A stretch of 64,000 nt of DNA from Verrucomicrobiota bacterium (GTDB taxonomy: Bacteria; Verrucomicrobiota; Verrucomicrobiia; CAIQCK01), in contig JACRJX010000040.1 in NCBI GenBank assembly GCA_016235595.1, positions 248,001 through 312,000 of the forward strand. Reading direction: 5' to 3'. Below are positions 41,033-49,887 of this stretch, piece after piece (positions within the stretch are counted from its first letter, which is position 1; each line of letters begins with the position of its first letter). Made by a program: the position numbers and the translations under genes. Below the pieces are notes generated by a model that was not told where the DNA came from, searched no databases, and saw only the letters and a program-made list of their open reading frames with translations.

Positions 41033-41767
41033 ATGCGATCCGACATCGGTTTTCACACAGCCATTGATATGCCCTTGGAACCAGCGACTCCGTCATCCAC
41101 TCCTGTCTCACTCAATCCACCCCGCGCCATGCTGACTGTGGTCGTTGTGGTCGTTGTGCTGTCGTCCCTGCTCACGCCCACAATCGAGGCCGCTGACGCA
41201 CTCGCCCGAAAGGCTGTCATCGCACGGGATGTGGTCTATGTATCAACGCCACAGGCCGTCGTGGACAAGATGTTGGAGATGGCAGAGATCAAACCCGGCG
41301 ATGTCGTATATGACCTCGGCTGCGGAGACGGACGCGCGGTCGTGACGGCAGCAAAGCGATACGGCGTGAAGGCTGTGGGCGTCGATATCGATCCGGCGCG
41401 CGTCAAGGATTCGATCGACAACGTCCGCTCCAACAAGGTGGAGCATCTGGTGTCCATCCAACAGAAGGACATTTTCACCCTTGATTTCCACGAAGCCACG
41501 GTCGTGTTCCTTTATCTGCTGCCGGCGCTGAACACCCGGCTGATGCCGCAGCTTTCGAAACTCAAACCCGGCTCCCGCATCGTCTCGCACGACTTCGACA
41601 TGGGCGATGCCAAACCTTCGCAGATTGTCATACTGACCACGGACAACGAGCCGGGCGTCCGGCGCGATTGGGGAAAGAACGAGCACATTCTCTACAAGTG
41701 GGTCGTCCCATGGGAAACTGAACCTCTTACGTCGCCCAGCAAGAGCAAGACCGGCAGCGGCCAGTAA
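41033..41767 (+). CDS. Exported class I SAM-dependent methyltransferase-like protein
   Basis: Up to 244 residues; the start is undecided between 41033, 41069 and 41129. The last gives MLTVVVVVVVLSSLLTPTIE, a signal peptide. The domain begins D-V-V-Y-V-S-T-P-Q-A-V-V-D-K-M-L and has the SAM-binding Y-D-L-G-C-G-D-G-R-A-V-V-T-A-A followed by V-G-V-D-I-D-P, then Y-L-L-P-A-L-N. Similar secreted or anchored methyltransferase-like proteins with no known target are common. It lies within the glycan cluster, 10 bases after the GH116 gene and 24 before the next, suggesting co-transcription. Confidence 0.8.
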   Translation: MRSDIGFHTAIDMPLEPATPSSTPVSLNPPRAMLTVVVVVVVLSSLLTPTIEAADALARKAVIARDVVYVSTPQAVVDKMLEMAEIKPGDVVYDLGCGDGRAVVTAAKRYGVKAVGVDIDPARVKDSIDNVRSNKVEHLVSIQQKDIFTLDFHEATVVFLYLLPALNTRLMPQLSKLKPGSRIVSHDFDMGDAKPSQIVILTTDNEPGVRRDWGKNEHILYKWVVPWETEPLTSPSKSKTGSGQ

Positions 41768-41791
41768 CATGCAATAGCGCAATCCATTCAC

Positions 41792-44263
41792 ATGAAACAC
41801 TTACACTTCATCCTCTGTGCGTTGTTGGCCACTTCAGCGTCACCCCTCGTGGCCGCCACTCGCAACGAAAGCAGCTATCTCAAAATCTCAGCCGATGCCG
41901 CAAGCGGCCGCACCACGCTCCTCGACAAGCAAAGCAGCGTTACGTGGGACCTCGGTCCGGGAGCCGACGTCGCGATTTCCAAAGATGGCCGAAGCGTGGT
42001 GATTCACCGCACAGCAACCGGCAAGGACGGTATTCGGTTGCTCGATGGCGCGCTCGAAATCGCCAAATCCGAGGAGGGTTGTGCCCTGGTGCCCGCGCGC
42101 GAGGGGTTGCTGATACCCGCCGACAACGACAGCGAGTTCACGCGGAGCTTCGGCACGTCCAGCTACGAAGGTTGCCACATGAACATGATGGGCTTCATCA
42201 AGCGCGGCGCAGCCCTGCTCATGACCTGGGACGATGCCTACATCCGGCCGGAGTTGGTGAAGACAAAGGCATCCCTGAAATGCTCGGTTCACGCAAAACG
42301 GCCGCCGCACTGTGAGAGCGCGGCGTTCTCGGTCACGCTGACGCCGCTCGGCCGTGGCGATTGGAACACCATCGCGGCGGCCTATCGCAAGATTGCCGAG
42401 CGAAAAGGCACCGCTGTTACCCTTGCAGCAAAAATACGCCGCAATCCTGAAGTCGCCAAACTCCTCGGCGCTTCCAACGCCAAACTCTGGACCTGTCTCG
42501 CGCGCCGCCGCAACGAGGACAGCACCAAGGACGAAAGTGTCGAGGTGAAGTGGACGTTCGACGAGGCCGCACAGGTCGCTGAACATCTCAAGAACGACCT
42601 CGGCATGGATCGCTGCCTGTTCACGCTCGGCGGTTGGACCGAGGGCGGTTACGACTGCCGGCACCCCGACGCTCTGCCGGCAAACCCTGAGTGCGGCGGC
42701 AACGATGCCCTTGCCTCGGCGGTGGCGCGCATCAGGGCGCTCGGTTACGTCGCCTGCTTCCACGACAACTACCAGGACATGTATCGCGATGCGAAGTCGT
42801 GGAACCCGGACTGCATCCAAAAGAAGGCCGACGGCTCGCCGATGTCGGGCGGGCGGTGGCTCGGTGGCCGGGCGTGGCTCGTGTGCGCGCCCAAGACACT
42901 GGAGTTGGCACAACGACCGCAAAATCTGCCAGAGGTGCAGAAGCTGTTCAAACCACAGGCTTACTTCATTGACACGACCTACGCCGTGGGGCCGCAGGAG
43001 TGTTTCGACCCAAAACACCCGCTCAACTACAACGACGATATTCGTTGGAAACAGAAACTCAGCGACTACTCGCGCAAAATCTTCGGCATTTTCGGCTCCG
43101 AGTGTGGCCGTGAGTGGGCCATCCCGCACAGCGAGTTCTTCGAGGGTCTCAGCGGTGTCAGCGGCAAGTACTTCCACAACAACATTGACCCGGAGAAACT
43201 GGGCGCGACGGTCGTCCCGTTGTTCGAGATGGTTTATCACGACTGCGAGGTCGTCCATGGCAAATACGGCTACGCTCCGGAAGCCGCCGCCGAATACGTC
43301 GCGCACCACGCGCTTTGCGGCCGGACGCTGAATTATCACCGGTTCGACTCGCATCTTTATTGGAAGCAACCCGTGCCCGAGGTGAAGGCGCGCCCGGGCG
43401 TGGTGTCGGTGTCTCAAATATCATCCTCGAAATTCCAGATCCGTTATCGTTGGCAGGTCGAGGCGGACGCCGCCGGCGACTGGCATGTCTGCGTGCATTT
43501 CGGCAAGGGACCGTCGCCGCTATTCCAGAACGATCATGCGCCGGTGAAACCCGTCGCAGGTTGGCGGGCAGGCGATGTGATCGAGGAAGGACCGTTTGAA
43601 GTGACGATTCCGCCGACCGTGAAAGCGGACGCGGTGGATGTCTATGTCGGACTCTTCCGCGGATCGGGCGGGTCCGAGCGCGCGCGATTGCTGGGTGGTG
43701 GCAGCGATGGCCGCGTATTGGTGGGGCAATTACGTCTCAAGCCGGCGATCGCCTTCGAGAAGGTCGGGCCGCTCCCCTCGTTGGGTGACCGCGCCTGTTT
43801 CGTGCGCGCCGACAATGGCTGGGCGGAAGGTTTATGCCCGATGGACCGGTTCGTGAAGAACACACATGAAATTCTCGGTCCTCTCGCGGCGGTTACGGCC
43901 CATGCGCGGCTGACCAAACTCGAATTCCTGACGCCCGATCGCGCGGTCCGGCGCGCCACGTTCGGCAGCCAGGGCAGCCGTTCGCTGACAACGGTCACCG
44001 TGAATTTCGGCGCGAACAACTTCACCGCGCAATCGGCGCTGGGCAGCAAGGTGACACTGCCGACGTGGGGATTCCTGATCGAGTCGCCACAGTTTGTGGC
44101 ATTTCACGCGACGAGTTGGGCTGGGCGTGACTACGACGCGCCGGTGTTGTTCACGGCACGCATGGACGCCAAACATACCCGCATTTTTCACGGCTTTGGC
44201 GACGCGCGGCTCAACTGGCACGGGCGTGAGTTGGAAGTGCGGCGCGAGACGGAACTGAAATAG
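41792..44263 (+). CDS. Exported large glycosidase-like protein (DUF5696/GH101-like)
   Basis: An 823-residue protein with a signal peptide (MKHLHFILCALLATSASPLV, then A-A-T-R). An N-terminal beta-sandwich (residues 30-190) leads to a TIM-barrel-like region: D-R-C-L-F-T-L-G-G-W-T-E-G-G-Y-D near 275, Y-V-A-C-F-H-D-N-Y-Q-D-M-Y near 325, A-Y-F-I-D-T-T-Y-A near 390 with a candidate nucleophile Asp, and G-I-F-G-S-E-C-G-R-E-W near 430 with a candidate acid. A C-terminal beta region holds the rest. The layout recalls DUF5696 and GH101/GH129-like proteins but I cannot assign it firmly. It is the last plus-strand gene before the convergent oxidoreductase. Confidence 0.75.
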   Translation: MKHLHFILCALLATSASPLVAATRNESSYLKISADAASGRTTLLDKQSSVTWDLGPGADVAISKDGRSVVIHRTATGKDGIRLLDGALEIAKSEEGCALVPAREGLLIPADNDSEFTRSFGTSSYEGCHMNMMGFIKRGAALLMTWDDAYIRPELVKTKASLKCSVHAKRPPHCESAAFSVTLTPLGRGDWNTIAAAYRKIAERKGTAVTLAAKIRRNPEVAKLLGASNAKLWTCLARRRNEDSTKDESVEVKWTFDEAAQVAEHLKNDLGMDRCLFTLGGWTEGGYDCRHPDALPANPECGGNDALASAVARIRALGYVACFHDNYQDMYRDAKSWNPDCIQKKADGSPMSGGRWLGGRAWLVCAPKTLELAQRPQNLPEVQKLFKPQAYFIDTTYAVGPQECFDPKHPLNYNDDIRWKQKLSDYSRKIFGIFGSECGREWAIPHSEFFEGLSGVSGKYFHNNIDPEKLGATVVPLFEMVYHDCEVVHGKYGYAPEAAAEYVAHHALCGRTLNYHRFDSHLYWKQPVPEVKARPGVVSVSQISSSKFQIRYRWQVEADAAGDWHVCVHFGKGPSPLFQNDHAPVKPVAGWRAGDVIEEGPFEVTIPPTVKADAVDVYVGLFRGSGGSERARLLGGGSDGRVLVGQLRLKPAIAFEKVGPLPSLGDRACFVRADNGWAEGLCPMDRFVKNTHEILGPLAAVTAHARLTKLEFLTPDRAVRRATFGSQGSRSLTTVTVNFGANNFTAQSALGSKVTLPTWGFLIESPQFVAFHATSWAGRDYDAPVLFTARMDAKHTRIFHGFGDARLNWHGRELEVRRETELK

Positions 44264-44274
44264 AGCTTACAGGC

Positions 44275-45594
44275 TCACACGTTCCACGGTTCCCGCGCGG
44301 GCCGGGAGAGCATGCGGTTGGCGGCATCGTCATCAAGGAAGCGCTCCTGCTGCGGATCCCACTTCAGCTTGCGGCCGGTTTTCATTGCAATGTGGCCGAG
44401 GATGCAAACGCTGCACGAACGGTGCGCCACTTCGACTGGAGCGATGGGATCCCGGCGCGAGCGGATGCTGTCCAGGAAGTTCTGCTTGTGATGACGGCTC
44501 TCGCAGAGATGGATTTCGCCCGCGCCGATGCTCGATGCCAACAACGACTTTGGCTGCGCGTCCACACGGCTGGGGTCCACAAAGACCCATCCCTCGCTGC
44601 CTTCGAAACGAATGCCCAACTGGTCTGATTTTGCGTCCTCGCAAATCAGCTTCAGGCCGTTAGCATAGGTATACTCGATGTGGAATGCCCCGTGAACGTC
44701 CCACACGCCTTCCGTCGGATACGTCGCCCGCCCCTCGATCTCAACAGGGCCGGTGAGTTCCGTTCCCATGCCCCACTGCGCGATGTCGATGTAATGCGCA
44801 CCCCAACCGGTAATCATGCCGAGGCAGTAGTCCGTCACCCGCAGCCAGCCGGGACGGTCGAGGCCCTTCTGTGGATGCACGCGGTCCTCGATGTAGTCCG
44901 CCCAAGGCGCCGGGCCAAGCCACGTGCTGTAGTTCAATTCCTTTGGCGCTGGCGTCGCGGGCCGGACGGGTCCCGGGGGATCGGTTGGCAGACCGACTTT
45001 GACCGTGTGCAGCTTTCCAATCCGTCCGTTGCGCACCAGCTCGCATCCAAACCGGATGCGGTTGTTTGAGCGATGCTGCGAGCCAACTTGCAGCACGCGC
45101 CCATAACGCCGGACCGTGTCGCTCAATAAGCGGCCTTCCTGGATCGAGTAAGTCAGCGGCTTCTGCACAAACAAGTCCTTGCCCGCCCGCGCCGCTTCAA
45201 TCGCCGGGATCGCATGCCAATGATCCGGCGTGACGATCTGCACGGCGTCGATGTCCGCTCGCGCAATCAACTCCCGAAAATCGCCGTAGGCTGCGCATCC
45301 CTTGTAGCCGCCACTGGCTTTGCCTTTGGCATACTGCGTCTCGACGGTGCTTTTCGCGTTCGCGAGGCGGTTGGCATCCACATCGCACACCGCCACAACC
45401 TGCACGCCTTGCCGCCCCATGATGTCGCGCAGATCGCCCATCCCCATCCGCCCGACTCCGATGCAGCCCATCGTGATGCGATTGCTCGGCGCGTTGGCCC
45501 CGAACAGTGACGACGGCAGAACGAACGGCGCGCCCATGATACCCGCGGAGGTTCGTAGAAATTGTCTTCGGGAAACACGGATGCGTGTGGTCAT
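44275..45594 (-). CDS. Tat-exported Gfo/Idh/MocA family oxidoreductase
   Basis: A 439-residue protein. V-S-R-R-Q-F-L-R-T-S-A-G-I-M-G-A-P-F-V-L forms a Tat leader, and GAGG 8 bases before MTTRIRVS supports this start. The NAD(P)-binding domain has G-C-I-G-V-G-R-M-G-M-G, then V-Q-I-V-T-P-D-H-W-H and the catalytic-type L-F-V-Q-K-P-L-T-Y (the E-K-P motif with Gln for Glu). The C-terminal domain has G-W-G-A-H-Y-I-D-I-A-Q-W-G. The large exported set of this family includes sugar dehydrogenases and glycosidases that use a bound cofactor. It diverges from the GH27 gene by about 200 bases. Confidence 0.88.
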   Translation of the reverse strand: MTTRIRVSRRQFLRTSAGIMGAPFVLPSSLFGANAPSNRITMGCIGVGRMGMGDLRDIMGRQGVQVVAVCDVDANRLANAKSTVETQYAKGKASGGYKGCAAYGDFRELIARADIDAVQIVTPDHWHAIPAIEAARAGKDLFVQKPLTYSIQEGRLLSDTVRRYGRVLQVGSQHRSNNRIRFGCELVRNGRIGKLHTVKVGLPTDPPGPVRPATPAPKELNYSTWLGPAPWADYIEDRVHPQKGLDRPGWLRVTDYCLGMITGWGAHYIDIAQWGMGTELTGPVEIEGRATYPTEGVWDVHGAFHIEYTYANGLKLICEDAKSDQLGIRFEGSEGWVFVDPSRVDAQPKSLLASSIGAGEIHLCESRHHKQNFLDSIRSRRDPIAPVEVAHRSCSVCILGHIAMKTGRKLKWDPQQERFLDDDAANRMLSRPAREPWNV

Positions 45595-45798
45595 AACAGA
45601 TGCCTCTTGTTGATTCAGAGTCTCGCTCGCCGCGCAACGCGTCAGCAACGGTCGGGCGCAATGAAGCGCAGCCTAGGCGTGCGATCACTGGAACGCAAGC
45701 GACGAATGAACCCTCCGCAACGCGAGCAACGTCTGAACGTAGAATTTGCCGTTCCAACGTCTCGGTGGCATAGTGCGCACGCCGAACCAGATGACACC

Positions 45799-47340
45799 AT
45801 GAAAACGACAAGCCGCCCGACTCACCTTTTGCTGTTCCTGTTGACACTGGCAGCCTCCGCAGCCATGGCCGCAGACAACCCGCTCATCCTCACGCCCCCT
45901 GCCCCGCTCACGCCGCGCATCAACGGGCCGAGCGTGTTCGGCGTGCGGCCCGGCTCGCCTTTCCTCTACACGATCCCCGCCACCGGCGAGCGACCAATGC
46001 AGTTCAGCGTGGACCATCTGCCCAAAGGCCTCTGTCTCGAAGTCGCCACGGGCCGCATCATGGGAGAACTGAGATCCAAGGGCGAAATCAAGCTCGTGCT
46101 GCGCGCCAGAAACGCCCGTGGCACGGCGGAGAAGAAGTTCCGCATCATTTGCGGCGACCGCATCGCGTTGACGCCGCCGATGGGCTGGAACAGTTGGAAC
46201 TGTTGGGCCGAGGCCGTGGACCAGGACAAAGTGTTGCGCTCGGCGCGCTCGATGGTCGCGTCCGGCCTTATCAACCACGGCTGGAGCTACATCAACATTG
46301 ACGACACCTGGCAGGGCAAGCGCGGCGGGCCATTCGGCGGTCTCCAGAGCAATGAGAAGTTCCCCGACATGAAGCAGCTCTGCCACGAAATCCACGCGAT
46401 GGGACTGAAGGCCGGCATCTACTCCACACCGTGGATCACCAGCTACGCGAAATTCGCCGGCGGCTCCAGCGACAGGTCCGATGGCCGTTGGGACAAGACG
46501 ATGGCTGATGCGAAGTTCTGGCGGCATGGCAAGTTCCCCTTTGCCAACGCCGACGCCAGGCAGTGGGCCGCGTGGGGTTTCGACTACCTGAAATACGACT
46601 GGAACCCCAATGATGTGCCTCACGTGGCCGAGATGAGCAAAGCCCTGCGCCGCTGCAAACGCGACATCATCTACAGTCTCTCCAACTCCGCGCCGTTCGC
46701 CCACGCCGCCGACTGGGCCAAGTGGGCCAACTGTTGGCGCACCACCGGCGATATCTGGGACCACTGGAACGAGAACTCCGCCGAATGGCAATATGGCATC
46801 TCCGAGATCGGCTTCATTCAGGAACGCTGGGCGCCGTTTGCCGCCCCGGGCCACTGGAACGATCCCGACATGCTGGTGCTCGGTTACGTCGGCTGGGGAC
46901 CCAAGCTCCACCAAACCCGTCTCACGCCCAACCAGCAGTACAGCCACATCAGCATGTGGTGCATGCTCTCCGCGCCCCTGCTCATCGGCTGCGATATGGA
47001 TCGTCTCGACCCGTTCACCCTCAACCTGCTCAGCAACGACGAAGTCCTCGCCCTCAACCAGGACGCCCTCGGACGCCAAGCCGTCCGCGTCGGCGCCAAC
47101 GGCGCGGTGGACATCTATCTCAAAGACCTTGAGGACGGCTCCAAGGCCCTCGGCTTCTTCAACCGCAGCACTGCCGAGGAAACTGTGGTCTACAACAAAC
47201 TCGGCCGCGTCGGTCTGCCCGGCAAACAACAAGTCCGCGACCTCTGGCGTCAAAAAGACCTCGCTGACGTAAAGGACTCCGTCAAAGTCACCGTCCCAGC
47301 CCACGGCGTCGTGCTGTTGAAGCTCACCGCGGCAAAGTAG
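45799..47340 (+). CDS. Exported GH27 alpha-galactosidase
   Basis: A 513-residue enzyme with a signal peptide (MKTTSRPTHLLLFLLTLAAS, then A-A-M-A-A). Residues 30-115 form a putative Ig-like domain (P-F-L-Y-T-I-P-A-T-G-E-R-P...L-P-K-G-L). The barrel opens P-P-M-G-W-N-S-W-N-C-W near 125; the nucleophile is the Asp of Y-L-K-Y-D-W-N near 265 and the acid/base the second Asp of W-N-D-P-D-M-L near 355. A C-terminal beta domain closes the protein. GH27 cleaves alpha-galactosides or alpha-N-acetylgalactosaminides. The frame is open for 79 codons upstream without signal sequence, so the ATG at 45799 is chosen. Confidence 0.93.
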   Translation: MKTTSRPTHLLLFLLTLAASAAMAADNPLILTPPAPLTPRINGPSVFGVRPGSPFLYTIPATGERPMQFSVDHLPKGLCLEVATGRIMGELRSKGEIKLVLRARNARGTAEKKFRIICGDRIALTPPMGWNSWNCWAEAVDQDKVLRSARSMVASGLINHGWSYINIDDTWQGKRGGPFGGLQSNEKFPDMKQLCHEIHAMGLKAGIYSTPWITSYAKFAGGSSDRSDGRWDKTMADAKFWRHGKFPFANADARQWAAWGFDYLKYDWNPNDVPHVAEMSKALRRCKRDIIYSLSNSAPFAHAADWAKWANCWRTTGDIWDHWNENSAEWQYGISEIGFIQERWAPFAAPGHWNDPDMLVLGYVGWGPKLHQTRLTPNQQYSHISMWCMLSAPLLIGCDMDRLDPFTLNLLSNDEVLALNQDALGRQAVRVGANGAVDIYLKDLEDGSKALGFFNRSTAEETVVYNKLGRVGLPGKQQVRDLWRQKDLADVKDSVKVTVPAHGVVLLKLTAAK

Positions 47341-47621
47341 CCGCAGGCTTTGGCGCCGACGGACGCGCCACGTTGCGGCGCGTCCCGGAATGACTGCGGC
47401 TCGGGAGTTTCAAGCGGTAGAGCTGGTGGCGTGTTGATCCAGAATCCGTTGCGCTGGCATGGGAACACGGAAACAGCGCCCTTCCGGTTCCTCGGCCAAT
47501 CAGCGTCCAGCTTCACTCCAGCCCGGAAAACGCTCTGGACAAGGCGAACAATAGTCTCCAGACTCTGCCTCATCAAGGTTGAGGGACGTAAAAGGCCGAG
47601 TCGTTGGCAGCGTCTTTGGAT
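47341..47621 (+). other. Non-coding stretch with a strong hairpin
   Basis: 281 bases between the GH27 gene and a hypothetical gene. A perfect 9-bp inverted repeat GGACGCGCC/GGCGCGTCC (47361-47369 and 47377-47385, 7-base loop) sits 20 bases after the GH27 stop and may end its transcript, though no T-run follows. A minus-strand frame (47250-47681) reads across it but overlaps the GH27 3' end and shows no recognisable domain; I do not call it a gene. The block has the look of a dispersed intergenic repeat, which cannot be tested from one window. Confidence 0.4.
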
Positions 47622-48161
47622 ATGATTGCTCCAAGCACCGGAGAAATCAGTTTCACCAATGGGCTGCGTATCAGAGCCCATTCATCGATACAGCCGTTGC
47701 TGCACACCGCATCTGCAACGGTTCTCTCTAGCGTTCTGTCCGTCGAAGGGTGGCATCAGCATCTCCTTGGCGACCACCCATCGAACTTCGGACATTTCGC
47801 CGTAGAGGTCTCCACCGGAACTGATAAACGGGTGGAAGCAGTGTATCTGAGCCACGCCAAACTGTTTTACAAGACTGCCACACGGGAAGATTCCGAGAGG
47901 CGGGCATTTCACGAGCTTGTCATCGCTTCAGACCTGCACGGTCAGCTGAAGTTTCCGTGGGGACATGTCTTTTGCTGTCTCGACAAACAAGCGAACCGCG
48001 ACTGGCTGGTCGTCATCTACAGTCCGTCTTGCAGCGTACCCATGTATGACAAGGATGTTTGCAGGGTCTTGCGCACAATGGGAAGACACCCAACGGCTGA
48101 CCAGCATGCCGCTGAACCACTCCGTCCCAAACCTCCTTCCACATTTCTGAACGACGGTTGA
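47622..48161 (+). CDS. Hypothetical protein
   Basis: A 179-residue protein starting MIAPSTGEISFTNGLRIRAH; six codons further upstream another start is possible. The middle resembles a small alpha/beta fold (H-F-A-V-E-V-S-T-G, I-E-A-like V-E-A-V-Y-L-S-H-A, then R-A-F-H-E-L-V-I-A-S-D-L-H-G-Q). R-D-W-L-V-V-I-Y-S-P may be a beta strand. No signal peptide or membrane segment. I do not recognise a family. It ends just before the cobalamin riboswitch and is not part of that unit. Confidence 0.55.
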   Translation: MIAPSTGEISFTNGLRIRAHSSIQPLLHTASATVLSSVLSVEGWHQHLLGDHPSNFGHFAVEVSTGTDKRVEAVYLSHAKLFYKTATREDSERRAFHELVIASDLHGQLKFPWGHVFCCLDKQANRDWLVVIYSPSCSVPMYDKDVCRVLRTMGRHPTADQHAAEPLRPKPPSTFLNDG

Positions 48162-48165
48162 CACC

Positions 48166-48352
48166 TGCGGCCACGGTCTGTAGTGTGCGAACAAGGATGT
48201 TCTTTAACAGTAACGTCGCGGCGCAGGGAATCCCGTGCGATTCGGGAACGGTTGCGCCACGGTAACAGGCTACGAGCCCCTCGACTGCCAACCTGATGTG
48301 TGGGTGAAGGCAGGGGCAAGGCATGACGCCTCAAGTCCGGATAACGGCCGCG
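48166..48352 (+). promoter_or_regulatory. Cobalamin (adenosylcobalamin) riboswitch
   Basis: The core AGGGAATCCCGTGCGATTCG (from 48225) continues GGAACGGTTGCGCCACGGTA, matching the conserved GGGAA-x-CCxGTGxGA...GCGCxxCxGTAA core of B12 riboswitches such as E. coli btuB. CGACTGCCAA...GGTGAAGGC (48282-48312) corresponds to the next conserved hairpin, and TCAAGTCCGGATAACGGCCG (48331-48350) to the B12-box end. P1 can pair GCGGCC (48167-48172) with GGCCGC (48346-48351). A later hairpin (48368-48375 with 48386-48393) may be the expression platform. It precedes cobA, an adenosylcobalamin-forming gene, so feedback control is expected. Confidence 0.88.
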
Positions 48353-48522
48353 ATGTTCTCAACCGGTCCGCGCTCCACAGCAATCGAGCGCGGTCGATCA
48401 ACTTATTCGCAATAAATAAGGTTGAGGCTCGCCAGTCATCGAAGCCACGGGGCCGTCCGGCTCCCCGCTCTTCGTGAGGCGCAGTCCTCAGCGCCAAAAC
48501 ATGAAGAAGCGGGTGATCCAAT

Positions 48523-49050
48523 ATGAGACATAATCGAAGACTCCTGATTTTTACCGGCGATGGCAAAGGCAAAACCACCGCCGCCCTCGGCATGGTCCTC
48601 CGCGCCGCCGGCCACGGCCAACGCGTGATGGTAATCCAATTCGTCAAAGCCGACTCGAAAACCGGCGAACTCGCCGCGTGCCAGCGGTTGCCCGGCGTCG
48701 AGATCGCGCAACTCGGCTGCGGTTTCATTCCGCCCAGGAAGAACCCCAAATTTGCAGAGCATCACAACGCGGCTCTTCATGCGTTGGACGCTGCTGTCGA
48801 GGCGGTCACATCGGACCAATATGACCTGATTGTGCTGGATGAAATCTGCGTCGCCGTCGCGCACGAGTTGATCCCGGAAGACAAGGTGCTCGACCTGATC
48901 CATCGCGCGCCGAAGAAGCTCTGCCTCGTCCTGACCGGCCGCGGCGCGAGCCAGCGCCTGATCCACGAGGCCGACACCGTCACGGAGATGAAGTGCGTCA
49001 AGCACGCGATGCAGGCCAGCGTCCCGGCACAAACGGGCGTGGAGTTTTGA
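48523..49050 (+). CDS. cobA: Corrinoid adenosyltransferase CobA/BtuR
   Basis: A 175-residue P-loop enzyme that transfers the 5'-deoxyadenosyl group of ATP to cob(I)alamin. Walker A F-T-G-D-G-K-G-K-T-T-A-A at 10-21, V-M-V-I-Q-F-V-K, and Y-D-L-I-V-L-D-E-I-C-V-A-V-A with D-E for the metal, then L-V-L-T-G-R-G-A are CobA/CobO motifs. The C-terminal K-C-V-K-H-A end is in place. It is under the riboswitch above. A 10-codon frame, MKKRVIQYET, at 48501-48533 overlaps its ATG and could be a leader. GDPD follows after 2 bases. Confidence 0.94.
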   Translation: MRHNRRLLIFTGDGKGKTTAALGMVLRAAGHGQRVMVIQFVKADSKTGELAACQRLPGVEIAQLGCGFIPPRKNPKFAEHHNAALHALDAAVEAVTSDQYDLIVLDEICVAVAHELIPEDKVLDLIHRAPKKLCLVLTGRGASQRLIHEADTVTEMKCVKHAMQASVPAQTGVEF

Positions 49051-49052
49051 AC

Positions 49053-49793
49053 TTGGACGCTTCTCCCCTTGTCATCGCTCATCGTGGAGCTCACGAAGGC
49101 CGGCCGGAGTTGGAGAACAAGCTGCTGGCCTTCGAGCGTGCGCTGGCTATCGGCGTCGATGCGGTCGAGTGCGATGTGCATCTCAGCGCCGACGGCAAAC
49201 CCGTTGTCATCCACGACGACACCCTCAACCGCACGACAACTGCTCGCGGCAGCGTGAACGCTTACACCGCCGCCGAACTGAGCCTTTTCGGCGTGCCAAC
49301 GTTGCGTGAACTCTGCCGGCTCGTGCGCGGCAAGGCGCGGTTGCTCGTCGAGATCAAATCTGCCGGCTCTCACACAAGTAACGCGGACACTTCTGGCGGT
49401 GCTGCAAACACCGCCATTTCGCAGCGCGTCCTCGACGTCATCCTCGCCGAGAAGATGGAGCGCTCCGTCCTTGTTTTCTCGTTCGATCCCGAACACCTCC
49501 GCCCCATCGCCCGTCTCCGGCCGGACATCGAGTTGGCGTTCCTGCTCGACCGCTTCAACACCCGAATCCCCGACCTCGCCAGCTTCATTGGTCTTGGACA
49601 CGAGTTACACGCAACAACCCTCGCGCCCAGTCGCAAGCTATGCACCCCGCGGTTTGTGCAAGCCATTCACGCGGCGCGATTGCGGGTCTTCGCGTGGACC
49701 GCCGACTCGCTCAGACAACAACGCGCCTTGATTGCTGCAGGCGTGGACGGCATCATCACCAACTTTCCGGGACGATTGAAGACATTGCTGTAG
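49053..49793 (+). CDS. Glycerophosphodiester phosphodiesterase
   Basis: A 246-residue GDPD with a TTG start at 49053 preceded by GGAG at an 8-base distance, two bases after the cobA stop. V-I-A-H-R-G-A-H near the N terminus gives the catalytic His; E-N-K-L-L-A-F-E-R-A-L, V-D-A-V-E-C-D-V-H-L-S, G-K-P-V-V-I-H-D-D-T-L-N-R follow. The C-terminal V-F-A-W-T-A-D and G-V-D-G-I-I-T-N-F-P are typical. It hydrolyses deacylated phospholipids to glycerol 3-phosphate. No signal peptide, so it acts in the cytoplasm. Sharing a riboswitch with cobA is probably accidental. Confidence 0.92.
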   Translation: MDASPLVIAHRGAHEGRPELENKLLAFERALAIGVDAVECDVHLSADGKPVVIHDDTLNRTTTARGSVNAYTAAELSLFGVPTLRELCRLVRGKARLLVEIKSAGSHTSNADTSGGAANTAISQRVLDVILAEKMERSVLVFSFDPEHLRPIARLRPDIELAFLLDRFNTRIPDLASFIGLGHELHATTLAPSRKLCTPRFVQAIHAARLRVFAWTADSLRQQRALIAAGVDGIITNFPGRLKTLL

Positions 49794-49818
49794 CGGCGGA
49801 CGATGACCGCCGCAGAGT

Positions 49819-49841
49819 AGGACAGGCAAGATGCCTGTCCT
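49819..49841 (+). terminator. Hairpin between GDPD and the SpoU gene
   Basis: Perfect 9-bp stem AGGACAGGC/GCCTGTCCT with loop AAGAT, 26 bases after the GDPD stop and followed by GCTTTCC. It lacks a long T-run. Hairpins of this sequence type are common as dispersed elements in related genomes, so it may be a repeat rather than a terminator. Confidence 0.45.
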
Positions 49842-49887
49842 GCTTTCCCAGACCGCCGCTCCAGAGTTTGATTAAAGCGCAGACGAT

